A DNA stretch of 64,000 bases from Sipunculus nudus (lineage: Eukaryota; Annelida; Sipuncula; Golfingiida; Sipunculidae): contig CM049314.1 in the NCBI GenBank assembly GCA_026874595.1, forward strand, positions 67,255,300 to 67,319,299, in the 5' to 3' direction. Both the position numbers and the translations under genes were made by a program. Below the pieces are notes generated by a model, which saw only the letters and a list, made by a program, of their open reading frames with translations, had not been told where the DNA came from and ran no database searches. Numbering within the stretch: position 1 is the stretch's first letter; each line of letters begins with the position of its first letter. Below are positions 10,811 through 23,181 of this stretch, one piece after another.

Positions 10811-12217
10811 ATTATGATAATTTGCTTTACTTTGTTACCATATTGTCGATAGTTCACGTGTAATAAGCAAGTGAGCACTTCAGTGTAAAAACGTCACTAT
10901 ATAAAAAAATTAAAGTAAAAACATTATGAAATTATAAGTTATATCAAAACAATTTTTAATTGTAAAAATAGGGTCATTTGTTTATCTCTAATAATAATTT
11001 AAAAAAATAATGAAACTGCATTACAGCGGGAAAGATTTTATTTTAATGTCCTGAGGGTAGGCATTGGCTTCTACGGTATTCCCAATGATATTCCTAAAAT
11101 AATTACATACCATATAATGTTACTTGTGAAAGAAACGGTGGTATGTACGAATCCATATCAATAACCATATTAAACAAATCAAAGTTCTGAGTCTATGCTG
11201 CAGTTCATATGTACTTCTTATCAGGATCCTTTCGTCTCAAAACCAGTACCGGGAAACCTACCTTTCTGAACACGTTCATACACTGTCTCAGAAGCAACGG
11301 AAGCAATTACAGCATGAAAGGCTTGGAAAAAGTTCCCAACAATTTTATCAAATCCTTTAAAACCCATCATAGCAGTTATATTCCGGGTAAACGGGCATAG
11401 GACACATCTTACATACTATGCTTTGATCTTGGGTATAATTTCCTCCGCCGCTTATGATCTTAATAAACTGTGGAAGGTAGACTTCTATAAGAATCCAAGG
11501 AAAAGCACGTTCTTTAGTATATATCCATATAACCTCCAGTAAAACTACGCGAAATATTCTGTCTAAATACACTTCAAAGACTATTAGTGAGTGAGCCAAT
11601 AGATAGTCTAACACGTTTTTGCATCTACAAAGAAAATAGATTTTATACTCTAAGGAATACGTCTCCTTGTATGTGAACTAATTAAATGTATTACAATTTT
11701 TACCAAGTATTTTTTTCTGCACAGTAACAAAGCTAATGCACCCACAATGCACCGGTTCACTTGTAATACTACGTTTTCATCGAACACGCTTGAGTAGACT
11801 TCTTTTTCATAAAGGTAATCAGCAAACCGATTAGACCAAAAAAGCTGAATGCACCGGGCAAAAATCCAATCAAATCTGGCAATTCCTTTGTTATTAACGA
11901 CTTAGTAGTTCGCGCTGATATCGCACACTAATAGCAACGTAACCTCCGTCTTCACGCATTGAACCCGGGACGGTATTGAGCGAAAATATCGAAAGATCTC
12001 TCCGGGGAAATGTATATTTTATGGACCATTCCGAGAACGTGTTTAATAATATTATATTTTCTTATAATTTTTCGTATCATATAATTATTATCATTCTCGT
12101 TCATAAGTAAGCGCCATCTGTAGTCTTATTCCTAAAGTTATTTCTTCACTTACCTTTTCAATAGAGAGGTTTGTGATTCACTCTCTGTAAATTTTAATGA
12201 TTTATAGGTAATTCCAG
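10811..12217. other. No gene recognised
   Basis: AT-rich sequence with short chance frames only. A CTCF-like AGCGCCATCTGTA lies at 12110-12122. Confidence 0.6.
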
Positions 12218-12530
12218 TTAAGAAAAGTTCTAATAACGCCTCTGTGACTCATTTTTGAGCTTGTTTATAAATGAGTTGTTAGTAAACGAATAGAAAACCA
12301 TGTAACCTTAGGTGCTTGGTTGTATATGAGTGTTAGTTGAAAAGTTACTAGTTGCAAAACGCGCTTTGCAAAACTGTTGTGTCTGACTTGCTACCAGGTG
12401 TCCTTTTTTAATGTTTTTTATTAGTTTGGCGGCCCCCCTCATAAATACATATGGATATAAGCAAACTGAATAGCCTGTTTGAAGTGTGTTCGGCGTTTTC
12501 TGCTCTGTTTCTGTAAAACGTTCAAGATCG
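12218..12530 (+). repeat. Dispersed repeat family B, copy 1
   Basis: Homologous to 48664-48970 (same strand), 43495-43705 (same strand), and 31143-31345 and 44132-44330 (opposite strand). Shared blocks: AGAAAAGTT, CGCCTCTGTGA, GAGCTTGTTTAT, CCATGTAACCTTAGGTG, TTGCAAAAC, TGACTTGCTACCAGGTGTCC, then a downstream TCGGCGTTTTCTGCTC also present at 48950. Confidence 0.75.
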
Positions 12531-13939
12531 TTTCTTTAGTAAATAATTGTCAGATATTGATATAGGCCCTTCAAGAAGAAAACGTGTTATAATTCACCTG
12601 GTGAGAAGTAGTTATCAGTTTACACCAACAACATGATTATCAGCTCCATCTTTGGACAGGAGGTTATGTTTTCATTCGTGTCTGCTATTTTATCGGTTGG
12701 CTTGACAGCAGAAGAACCTTTCAATTTAGGGCTGCATATCAGGGCTTAATCGGTTGTATTTCCCCCCTTACCTGAGGCGTGAGCCCTACTTAGCGCCATT
12801 CTGAACCGTCATATAGACAAGGCAAATGTGTTCAAAGTGTTCCAAGATAGTATTCCCTTTGTATTTTTATTTTTTTGCTGGAAACATGGTATGTTCCTGA
12901 CCTTAAGTCAGATAATTGAACTGTTTTGTGCATCAGTCAGTACTGTACGGACCCCCCCCCCCCCTTTCCTTCGGAAAACTTGGAAAGATAGCTCGTCGAC
13001 TTCAGTTACATAAACATTGAAACGCGATTGGCCATCCCGTTAATCAGAGTCTGTTGCCCGTCACATCTTCAAAACATTAAAATGCGCCATTTTATCAAAG
13101 TTCTAATTTGATGAGAAGAATATGTGAGAAATTGTTCCCCATCAATCATTTATATTGCGAACCAAACACATTTTCCGTCAATTGAATATTTATTTTCATT
13201 AGGAAATGTTCATTACTAGAGAAATATTTTTTTTAATGTTTTGCTACTATATTTAATTACGCTGCGCTAACGTCGTCATTTTCGTTTTATCTTTTGTCAG
13301 ACGGTAATGCGTGCACTTCCAATCTATAGACGTAACCATAATAATTGCCACATTTTTGCTCTGTAAACTCGCAAGTGTGTAACAATTTTACCTCATATCT
13401 TACAAATTAGATCTTAAATTAAACAGTAACACATCCAACAGGCATGTTGTATTTTCAGTCATTTAACAGCGTCTTATTGTCTTGCATTTAAAATGCACTA
13501 ACGTTACTTGCATTTAAATCTATGGAGTCTTTCTTTACTTTTGAAGTACTCTTTTATTTGCATTAGTTTATCATTTGAAAGAAAAATCATTTAAATTAAT
13601 TGCAGCTGTTGGTGATTGGGCTGTTGAGACAAGAATTCGAAATGCAAACAGTACTTCGTGTTATTTTGAAAGAAATAAACCCATGTTGATACATTTTCTA
13701 AAACACTGTTACATAACTAGAATACAACCAGAAATTACTATACGAGACATGATGAGAATATGAAAATTAAGAAAATCGTATAAAATATCACAATAGGTTG
13801 GTAACATTAGATTTGTTGAAATATTAAAAAAAGACACGTTATTAAAGATATCAAAATTACGATAAAATGTTCAAACCTCTCACTATTACTGCTATATATC
13901 TCGCAATATTTTAAAATTATGGAGCGACTCTCTCTATCT

Positions 13940-13941
<2 letters not shown>
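12531..13941. other. No gene recognised; C13 tract
   Basis: A run of 13 C lies at 12952-12964. The rest is AT-rich without a convincing frame or repeat. Confidence 0.6.

Positions 13942-13989
<48 letters not shown>
13942..13989. repeat. (AT)n microsatellite
   Basis: Borders arm B in the same relative position that 4297-4387 borders arm A. Confidence 0.97.
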
Positions 13990-13992
<3 letters not shown>

Positions 13993-15312
13993 ATTTATAT
14001 ATTACAACACATATATAATCACAGCCTGTGATGGTGTGTAATCAATTTTGGCTAGAAATGTAGAATAGCATTCTGTATAGACACGGCATACAGAAAATAG
14101 AGCGTTACATTATTCCAGGGAAAGCAGTGGATGCAATAGACTAAAAGTGATGTGTCGTCAGTCGTTTGTCACTAAATGATTCACCGGGCCCAGACTGCAG
14201 CTATACTATTAAGTTAATCATTTATATAAGACGCCCAGTAATGGTTGTCTTAGGAACACCCAAGATACATGGACAGAGACTAAAGTACGGGCTTACTGAA
14301 GTTCGAAGGGTAAAGCTAGGATCTATTTCCAAAACAAAACAAAAATTCAAATACATGTAGTAAAGTAGGTTGAAAGCACCCACTGAAGTTATAAGGCATG
14401 TATAGGCCTTTTCAATCGTGGGTTAAAAATTTGCGATATTGCAAAAAGATATAATATTCTCGATATTAAACCTTCGTGTATAAGAGTAAACTTCTTCCAA
14501 GGCAAATCTAACTTTCAGAAATCTGATATTATTAAGTGATATCTGACATTAATAAATAATTAACTTTAATTAATAAACAATAATTTCCACTTGGCCGATG
14601 ATCCTTAAGGTCTAATTCCATATATTCAGATTATGTACATATTTTAATCAATATGAATTATAAATAAAATAATGGTTCTATAATGTGTTGAATTTTTCGT
14701 TTGAACAAATTTCTGAAACGGAATTTACTGCTATAAAACTGAAATCTGGGAGTTTACAACGGTGAATATGAATCCAACAACATTATATGTTAGATACAAA
14801 TAGAATTCCCTAAACACATATGTTTCATATATATTTTTGTTTGCTTTGAAGATAATGAAGTTCCATTTAAAGAACGAATAATAACAAACCATCCAATCAG
14901 AACATATCAGAACCTGAGAATTGCTCAACTTAATTGTTTCTAAATGCTTGAAACGGAGATTTGTTTTTGGTTAACTTCATTAGACGCCTACAGAAATTAA
15001 AAACCATGTGTCTTGGCTGTCATGGTTCTCAATCCTCTGTCTCGTTAGTCTATACCACAGTATGAACATAGAGGGTTTCTGTCTTGTCAATTTCAAATCA
15101 ACCTTGTGTATATGATTTCATTAAGGACTGTCGTCTACAATTTCAGCCCGTTCGATAAGTCACTGACATGTTTACGTTGGGTTGACATAATATTTATATT
15201 ACTGGAATATAACAGTAGTATTAGAAATTAACAGTCGCGGCATTGCAACTGTAATTAGAAATCGCACTCTCCCTGATAACTTCATCCATCGAATCCAGTT
15301 TTAGGGGATCAA
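13990..15312 (-). repeat. Arm B of the large inverted repeat pair
   Basis: Its reverse complement is collinear with 2765-4296. It lacks the family A repeat and MITE found in arm A, so it better represents the unit before those insertions, at about 1.3 kb. Identity looks moderate, with dense short blocks separated by diverged stretches, so the duplication is not recent. Frames in the two arms do not correspond, which argues against coding. Confidence 0.8.
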
Positions 15313-16919
15313 GTAGCCGTGACAACCCGACTCAGTAGGCAATCGGATAATAGGGCTAGTAAGCCTACTCGAGTCGTGATACAAGTATTGTTGAGGAATG
15401 TATCGCAATGGTCTTGCATCAGGTTGCATTCATATTGTGGTAAACGGCCAATAATCTCAATAATATGCTAAGAATGATAAATAAACACAATAGTACACAT
15501 GTGAGCTCACAACCCAAACTGAAACACCGTTTCCATGGACACGGGTCATTTCCTGTATCGCCTGCAAGCTGCCTGCGTCCTGTAACCCGTGCGAGCCATG
15601 CTTGTGTTCATGCGGCCATTCATTCAACAAACATACCGAAAGGTTTACCAATGTGCTGAGTTAAAACGGAGCGCTTCTCGCTCATGTTTGGTTTTGTTTA
15701 AAAGTACAAAAAAATGCTGACGATTGGTCTGGTTTATGTTGATTGACAGTGTACCTGCATATAGGCCATGAAGCGTTGTCAGAAATGACGAAAATATTTG
15801 CATCATCGTAAGGCCTTATAATGCATTCCTCAGACTTAGATGTAATGACACTCTGGCGCCAGTAATCTGATCGTAATGCCAGAGGGTCGATACGACGCTA
15901 GGGATCAAATATTTCGCCCTTGTTTCGATTTCACATCCGCTTGGGTCAATGAACTGGTACTCTACGATTCGTTTATATCTAATTCAGTACTTTTGGTTTT
16001 GTTTGTTTGCATTTTACCTATGGTTAGTCCAGACTAGTTTGCAGCTTTTCTCACCAAAACCTGTGTGAATGTGGTGATATGTCACGTATTTTTTTATTTA
16101 TAGGTAATTACTCATATGTCCCTCCTTTTTATAGTGCTGTATGTATCTTTCCTTGAACAGCCTGAATTCTTCACTTTTACCTAGATGGCGCCACCTTTAT
16201 TTTCGACCTAAGTGCAACAGGAAATTGTTGGATCAACGTATAACAAAGACAACATTTGTATTGTCATCCCGACCTTAATTCGAGGTATTTAACGGTTATT
16301 CCGGTATATGCACCAATTTAAGTTTATGAAAACCGAATCTTACACCCCAAAGCTAGATGTTTACATTTAGATTTTTTAGTAAGGATACATTAGGGTAATA
16401 TTTCGAATCATTCAGTGGTTTTATTTCTGCAAACATTTAATTGATCTGCAGATAAAATAGGAAGGAAAATTGTTTCACTAACATATTAAGGATTTATTAA
16501 ATGAATAATTGACCAGGTTACAAAAATAAGAGATGGAGGTAAGTATGGTAAAAAAAGAGAATGCAATCCTTTTTTTTATATATTTTTCTTTTCCCTAAGT
16601 GAAAACATCTTCTGTGTTGACACCAAATATTACATTTTCTTGTATTCGGCTCACCTGCTAAAGAAAACGCTGTTACCGATGAGTGGCCTGATTATATTGA
16701 AGCCGCCGTTTATGTTCATTTTGTAAGCAAAGAAGATTGGAGACCCCTGCAGCTTGTATCTTCTTCCGGCCCGCTAACCTTTTCAAGCTTCGCCCCAGAA
16801 CGTCTGGTCCTAATTCTTACCTGTCACGTTGACTGTAACCTGGTTTTCTTTGAGGAAATCTTATCAAGCAAATGTATACGAGACGCTACCAGCTGTGGAG
16901 CCCATACAGGGGCGAAGCC
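15313..16919. other. No gene recognised
   Basis: No supportable gene or repeat. A CTCF-like CTAGATGGCGCCACC lies at 16181-16195. Small frames on both strands near 15457-15659 have no motif. Confidence 0.6.
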
Positions 16920-16959
16920 GGGGGGGGGGGGGATACAGGGAGCCATCCCCCCCCCCCCC
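16920..16959. repeat. G13 / C13 hairpin-capable tract
   Basis: Thirteen G (16920-16932), a 14-base spacer, then thirteen C (16947-16959). The two runs can pair as a stem, and the G-run alone could take part in a quadruplex. Tract lengths may carry sequencing error. Confidence 0.85.
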
Positions 16960-17210
16960 ACCGCCAGCATCCAGTACACCCCATCCTCCCGGAATTTCAC
17001 TTAGTTTGATAATAATTAATCTAAAACACAATCATAACATTCCTGTTACTGGTATCCTCAAATTTTGGACTTATTCAATATAAAGCATTGCATAAGCGTT
17101 AATTTATGTATAGTTTATTGATAATTCAATAGGTTTTTATCGGCTTGATCCTGCAAATACATTTTTTTGTTATTTATAAAATTTTTTTGCATTTGAAACA
17201 TGTTGGGTAT

Positions 17211-17213
<3 letters not shown>

Positions 17214-17267
<54 letters not shown>
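17214..17267. repeat. (AT)n microsatellite
   Basis: About 27 AT units without interruption. Confidence 0.97.
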
Positions 17268-17269
<2 letters not shown>

Positions 17270-17502
17270 CTTCAGTAGCCTTTGCCAAATATTTCGACCC
17301 CTTTGCCTCCCTCAATCCTTGCTACGGCCCTGCCATATACGATTTTCTAATTTTATTTTGAAGGGACGTAATCAGGAGCAACATTAAGCCAGTTCTGTCA
17401 CACTATCAGTTCCGGTTTGCTTTTTACATACGATTCCCAGCAAAACCCTTTACAGCGCATCCCACGGTCACAGGACCTCACCTTTAGCTACTAAACACCT
17501 TA

Positions 17503-17728
17503 TTATGATTTTGCGTGTGAGCAACCACGTTCTACCAGTGCTGTTTATCATTACATGGCAGCGTGTATGTCCGATGTTGCGCATGCACGACAGATCTTAT
17601 ACAAGGAGTAGTCAAAACATGAACGTGCAAGGTTCTGTAACACCGGTTATAAGCCTGAAAAGAAAACAGAAAAACCAGGTGGTGTTCGCACCATGTTTAT
17701 GTTGTCACCAGTGACCGCGCCCTGTCCA
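17503..17728 (+). repeat. Dispersed repeat family A, copy 2
   Basis: Matches 23182-23420: GTCCGATGTTGCGCATGC, ACAAGGAG, AAACATGAA, ACCAGGTGGTG (17674-17684), ATGTTTATGT, TGCCACTGATCGCGCC-type block (here TCACCAGTGACCGCGCCC). The two are diverged throughout. Confidence 0.65.
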
Positions 17729-18389
17729 CCATTTTTAACACACGTGCATGTACAGGTGTAATTCAACGATTTCAGTACCATATTTTTGCCGGTACTATTT
17801 GCCGGTAACATTTTTCGTGTTATTTTAACATGATTTGGATCTGTTTAACATTTAGGAGCTGACAGGGCCTGCCTGATTCAAATTGAATGATTGCTGCAAC
17901 TTTATATAATGCTTTTTCTCTGTTTTATAGTTGTGCTACATCACCAACAATGAGTTCTACAACAATGTCTTAGGGTTTACCTCATTAAACCGCAGTTTTT
18001 AAAACCTTATACTTAAACTACCTTACAGAAAGGTCTATTTGTTGGGAACTATTGAAGATATTGACAATAAAATAATGAGCTGGTCCAGGCCACGGAACGG
18101 ACCTCTTATCGATTTTTAGATAATCTGCATCGTAAGTCTTTACAATGTATCTCTTTTTTTTCAGGGTTCAATCACGACCATATGGCCTATTTTGTGTAGA
18201 CTACAAACGAGAGAAAGAGAGAGTAGGGTAAGTATAATTCCTTTACAAATTTATTGTTATTACGTTATTGCGTCAACTTTCACAATGACTACTATAAAGT
18301 TATGACGTCATAACTTCACTCGGTAATAGTGCATGGAATTCCTGCCAGGTGTATAAACCATTATGTTATATTTTGCTTATCCAGTCTCA
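17729..18389. other. No gene recognised
   Basis: AT-rich sequence with no supportable feature. Confidence 0.6.
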
Positions 18390-18705
18390 GTAGCCTGGAC
18401 AGCTGAGCGGTAAAACGTTCGACCATTTTCGCTGGCGACCCGGGTTCGGTCCCAGGTGCTGCCAAGAGAGTGGGTTGTAGTAGCTTGTCCAAGTCCGGTG
18501 GTTCTCTTCGAGTTCTCCGGTTTCCTCCACCTCTCTCACGAAGAACTTCAACTTTAACAGTATCTTCTACTTTCGCCTTAAATATCAAAATGTATACTGA
18601 TTTAATCTGTCAAACTTTGTCGCTGCTGAAGGAGCCAGTGCGGGCCGGATTTTCCTGTGACCTGTGACTGGGTCGAGCGCCTAGTTCACTTTCAGTCAGT
18701 CAGTC
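18390..18705 (+). mobile_element. tRNA-derived SINE
   Basis: The tRNA-like head has an A-box-like GGACAGCTGAGCGG (18397-18410) and B box GGGTTCGGTCCC (18442-18453). A body of about 240 bp follows and ends in a CAGT repeat (18690-18701). It is not the same family as the 6692 dimer. Confidence 0.7.
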
Positions 18706-19494
18706 TAAGTAGCGGATTTAGGGGAAGACCCCCTTCGACTCAAATATATCTGGAAAAATTACGAAATAAGCGTTTTATGCCCAAATACATCGCATTTTAC
18801 ATCATGGTGATCTTAAAGCAATTCAAGAAGGCGCAGTTACAGTCTAAAGTTTCAGTGTCTACACAATGGGCAGGGGTGCCCACTCCGATATTTTAACCCC
18901 TCTGGGCCCCCTTTTTCTAAAACATTGTATTCGCCCCTAAACTGTATCCACGCAAGAAACGAAGAAGTAATTACATTTTCCGGCGGATTAATAATCAAAG
19001 CTGGCCCCTCATCTATTGATTTTTTTTGCCGGCCGATTTATTTGACAATCTACATGTCTCGCCAGTTGGCGAATGCCCGTTTTTCGATACAGATCACCGG
19101 CTGATTCCGGTGATTTTGGTCACTTTGGGTTTTTTTTTCACCAGGATTGCTATTGATAAGAAAGGCGAAAAGACAGAAAAGTAGGTTGTAAATCATCCGA
19201 TTTTTTTCCGTTCCGTCATCACATCTGCCAATTTGTGAGACCGGATAATGATCAGCCGGAAAATTTTTGATATTTTCAAGGATTTTGCAGCCGACTTTTT
19301 CTGCCAGAATTTAAAGAAATCCGTTCGGCAGTACCCCCACACCTACCAATCCTGCCGATTTTTTTTCCGGCCGGCAAAAAATCGGTCCGGAAAAATCGGT
19401 AGATGGGAGACAGTTTGAGAGATGTTGTGTAGAGAGTAAAATCCGCACTGACAAAAAGGGGGCGGGCGACATTGGCTTGATTAAGTTCCAGATC
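18706..19494. other. No gene recognised; diverged low-complexity stretches
   Basis: The first part (AGCGGATTTAGGGG, then GGGCCCCC at 18904-18911) may be a degraded family D-like repeat. From 19020 to 19400 CCGG-rich and T-run motifs recur irregularly. Confidence 0.5.
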
Positions 19495-19500
19495 CGTTTT

Positions 19501-20593
19501 CAGCTCAGCTGACTGTAAGTCATCTGAGCTTTAGCGATTACCCTTTGTCAGGCGTCCATCCGGTTGTCCGGCCTTCCGGCCGTCCGGCCGTTAACAGGGC
19601 ACAAATTGTAACCGATAGACCTAGAAACTTCTAACTGTACATCCAGGGAGTTCCTGGGCAAATCTCCTTGGAAACCTGAAATTAGGTCATGGTGACCTAC
19701 CTACATTTTGTGACATACAGGCTGAAAACTGGATTTTAAGCACCCAGAAATTCAGGCAGGGCACACATTGTATTTGTTAGGCCTAGAATCTTGCAATGTA
19801 ACATTCTGAGACGTCATTGGCAAATCTCTGTGGAAAACTGAAATTAGGTCACTTTGACCTATATTATGCGACTTTTTAGGAAAAGAAGTCATATAGGCAC
19901 CCAGAGAGTCAGTCGGGGCACACATTGTATCTGCTAGGCCTAAAATCTTCTAATGTAACATTCTGTGATATCCTTGGCCAGTGTCCTTGGAAACTAAAAT
20001 TAGGTCACCATGACTTATTTTTTGCAACCTTTCAGAAAAAAAGATGTCATATAAGCAGTCAGACAGGGCACAAAATTGTATCTATTAGGCCTAGAATAAT
20101 TTAACTTAAAATTCAGGGAGGTCCCAGTCAAGTGTCTTTGGAAACCTGAAATTAGGTCATTGTGACCTATTTTGTATGACCTATGGGCTGGAAAATGGTT
20201 TTGCGCACCCAGACAGACAAGGCACAAATAGTATCCATTAGCCCTAGACTCTTCTAACATGACATTCAGGGAAATCCTTGGCAATTTTCCATGGAAACCT
20301 GAATATGGATCATGGTGACCTATATTCTGCTAGCTATGGACCAGAAACATGATTTTTAGCACCCAGACAGAATAGGTACAAATTGATCCATTTTCCTTGT
20401 AACCCTCTATTGTGAAATCCAGAGGGGTCCTGGGCAGGTCTCCTATGAATCCTGAAATTTTTATTTTCTTTCCATTTTTTTAACACTGTAACTTTAGCCA
20501 TAGGCTATTCTCACAGACAATGTATAACATGAATAAAAAAACATGAGCACCCAGTCAAAATTAGCTGAGCGTCATGGCCCATGGGCCACTTGT
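19501..20593 (+). mobile_element. Non-autonomous Helitron/Helentron-like element with ~155-bp tandem core
   Basis: The 5' end (AGCTCAGCTGACTG) and 3' end share the 8-bp subterminal inverted repeat GCTCAGCT (19503-19510, and reverse at 20563-20570). A palindrome GGCCCATGGGCC (20577-20588) precedes CTTG and a T-run at the 3' end. The core has six markers of the type GGGCACAAATTGTA at 19598, 19759, 19916, 20066, 20219 and 20373, so the period is 150-161 bp. This layout fits pearl-like elements described in bivalves and Helentron-associated elements. No protein is encoded. The class is my inference. Confidence 0.7.
19684..20321. promoter_or_regulatory. Five repeated nuclear-receptor-like palindromes (IR3)
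   Basis: Each core unit has an inverted half-site pair with 3-bp spacing at 19684, 19846, 20002, 20154 and 20307. Three fit AGGTCAnnnTGACCT exactly (19684, 19846, 20154) and two have one or two changes. AGGTCAnnnTGACCT is the known estrogen-response-element type. Binding is not shown. Confidence 0.4.
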
Positions 20594-20595
20594 TT

Positions 20596-21035
20596 ATTCA
20601 GCAGGTGTTCTTTTGTCTATGGTTTATTTTTACCACAACCTTTCATCGACGGTTTTCGAGAAGTTCATTGATTTTTTTTAGATAATTCATGGATGAACGT
20701 GACAAACAGCGTATATTGCATTAAAATCAAACACCTTCAGTGGCTTATATTATATCGGGATACCTATCGGTCATAATTCCTATATTAGATATAGAAAAAA
20801 TGGTTGAGTCTCGTTCATATTAAGTCGGACATTATTTCATATCCAAATCGAAAACAAAGGAATATTCCAAAATCTATGCTTCTCAGTTTCAGAGGTAGTA
20901 TAGGTACTTATACTATAAATTACAAAAAAAAACTCAATACCTCTTTAGAATGCAATAATCAAATACCTATTATTTGTATGACATTTACCCTGTGCATAAC
21001 TACACATCTCTGACAATAATCATAACTGGCATTTA
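20596..21035. other. No gene recognised
   Basis: Sequence after the Helitron-like T-run, AT-rich, with one motif-free 69-codon frame. Confidence 0.6.
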
Positions 21036-21346
21036 ACAAATTAGAAAAGCACTCGGAGAGGGCAGACCTCAACCAAGTCAGCTCATAACCCTCATATGGC
21101 ATTGTAAGAAATGTATGATTTCCTTGAAAAAAAAATCCTGAATCGCGATGGTGAACCGTATTCCGTCCCCCCCCCCCCCCCCCAAAAAAAAAAAATATCA
21201 ATTGTCCCTTGTATCAATGCCGAGCTATCTTGAAAATTCCGTCGGTAAAATTCAACAATAACTTTTAGAGTAAAGTTGCTAACAGACAAACCAACAAACA
21301 AACAGGCAAACCAACGTCGTCAAATACGCACTTGGCGGAGGTAATA
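21036..21346 (+). repeat. Dispersed repeat family C, longest copy
   Basis: Runs from TTAGAAAAGCACTCGG to CTTGGCGGAGGTAAT. It includes a GGCATTGTAAGAAATG block, ATGCCGAGCTATC, AACAATAACTTTTAGAG and a degenerate ACAGACAAACCAAC tract. A C17-A12 homopolymer (21167-21195) interrupts it. Partial copies are at 8508, 27589 and 28960 (minus). A repeat with this tail is common in aquatic invertebrate genomes and may be a LINE or SINE 3' region. No reverse transcriptase is present. Confidence 0.7.
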
Positions 21347-21506
21347 CAAATATAAATTTACAAACACGAAAACACTCTTCCTCCAGTTTAAAGTAGGATT
21401 ATTGTGAAGCAAGTCCGTGAACTTTTGGCGAAATTGTAAAAAAAATGATATATCATGGCAACTGCCATATAACATAGAACCAAATGCCAAAAGGCGTCAG
21501 AACACC

Positions 21507-21570
21507 GTGATAGCTCAAACGGTCGAGCGCTCGTCTTGAAACTGAAAGCGCTGAATTCGAGTCCCAGTCG
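21507..21570 (+). mobile_element. tRNA-like SINE head
   Basis: A box TAGCTCAAACGG (21511-21522) and B-box-like GAATTCGAGTCCC (21553-21565) are spaced as in a tRNA. The acceptor stem does not pair well, so a decayed SINE is more likely than a tRNA gene. The downstream body is not recognised. Confidence 0.5.
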
Positions 21571-23181
21571 AAAAAATCTCTTTTTATATCTGTCATATAT
21601 TTAGCCTCAAGTAAACATTAGACATGACGCGGGAGATGTTTCCCAATAAATCATGTGTCGTCTTGGGATTAAGGCTTGTCAAGACGGCATGATAAATAGA
21701 AAAAAATATTTGACTAGATGGTCGTTTATAAAGTTTGTATAAAGCGTTATTTTGGACACCTTGGGATAGATGTCTGAAAGATTTAACACCAATAATTCAA
21801 GACGAATGCAACTGTTACAAAATAATTACAAGTCTTTGGGCGGATCAAGTATATGCAGTGTGATGTTCAAATGACTTTCAGTGGACCATGAGAAGCTCAT
21901 TATTGGCGTTGGGGGGATGGGTTTCCGGATTTTTGGCGCACCCACTTGGTAAATGTTGAAAACACTTAATACACATACATGTGTCTGTCTTTCAATCGAG
22001 ATTAAAATCCATGAAGATTTGTTTTAATTCAAATCCGCATGCTACTCTTTGAGATGGATTTTTGGCTGTCCTTGGAGTACATATCTCATCATCGCGCCCT
22101 CACTCAGCCCTGACAGGTTTATTTCTCCATTTTTCTCGAAAACGCTAATGCGTGCTGCCATTTTGCATATAACCCCAAGACTAGAGCAGAAAGGTGTTAT
22201 ACAGATTAAAATCAATAGGTATTTACTAAAGATGGTCAACTACACAATCCGTTTTGTTTATACCCATGCGTTTAGAACATGTGGGGGGGGGCAAATAATC
22301 TATACACATTTTAAAGTTGGCCAAAATCACACCAGTGTTTTGATAGTGGCGTTTTGCAACTAATGGCCCTTCAACTTTCCGCACTTATGGAACTAATCGC
22401 TTCAGTTACACGTTTCATTTTAATTTTTTTTTCAATATGGAAACATGCATGGTGTTTACTTCGCAGTGGCATTATACAAGCCTTTCCTAGCAGCAATTAC
22501 CTACAGATAATTATATGTACGAGTTAGCCAGAAATCGCATGTATAATCTAAAGATAAGTCAGGCGAAAAGCAACAATAAAAATTAAGCCGTTTGTGAATT
22601 TAATTAATGGGAAAAAAAGAATGATAATAGTGTCTTAAGTGAGCGCAGCACTTGACCCTCGCTCGCAAAGATGGGAGGGACGAAGTTTTTAATTGTTTCT
22701 ATGTGTGTATTTATGTCTGTTCGTATGTGTATCGGGAAGTGTAACTCAAAAACTACAGCATGTATCCACGTAAACGTTTATATAAGACAGGTCTGCACGA
22801 TTTAATGGTAACCCTGACAGCATATCTGGATTCTGAAAACGGATTCAATAGTTAAAATATATATTAATTTCTAGTTCACATACAAGGTGGCGTCAAGGTA
22901 AGGGTCTGCAGGCACTGACTGTCTTGTTCCTCCAGGGACAAGTCGTATGTGGGAACTGAACATTTTATTGTAATAGTTTATACTGTAATATAATGAAACC
23001 CTCTGGTCGTGCGGATTGTTTATAAATGTGACTGAGATTAATTATAGGTACATAATCATTTGTGGTTGTACCACATTGTTAATCCATTGTGGTTATATAC
23101 AAACATTTCCAAAGAAAACACCATCTTGGCACACGGACTTTATATCTCCAATTCACCTGTGTAATACGTTGTAAGAGCTTT
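21571..23181. other. No gene recognised
   Basis: Overlapping frames at 22042-22363 on both strands have no motif. G9 lies at 22283-22291. The block 22640-22990 (AACTCAAAAACTACAGCATG and nearby) reads like a diverged dispersed repeat, but no partner is seen here. Confidence 0.5.

Noticed and set aside
14731-14928. 65-codon minus-strand frame in arm B as a conserved small protein
   Set aside because: The homologous part of arm A does not keep the same reading frame.
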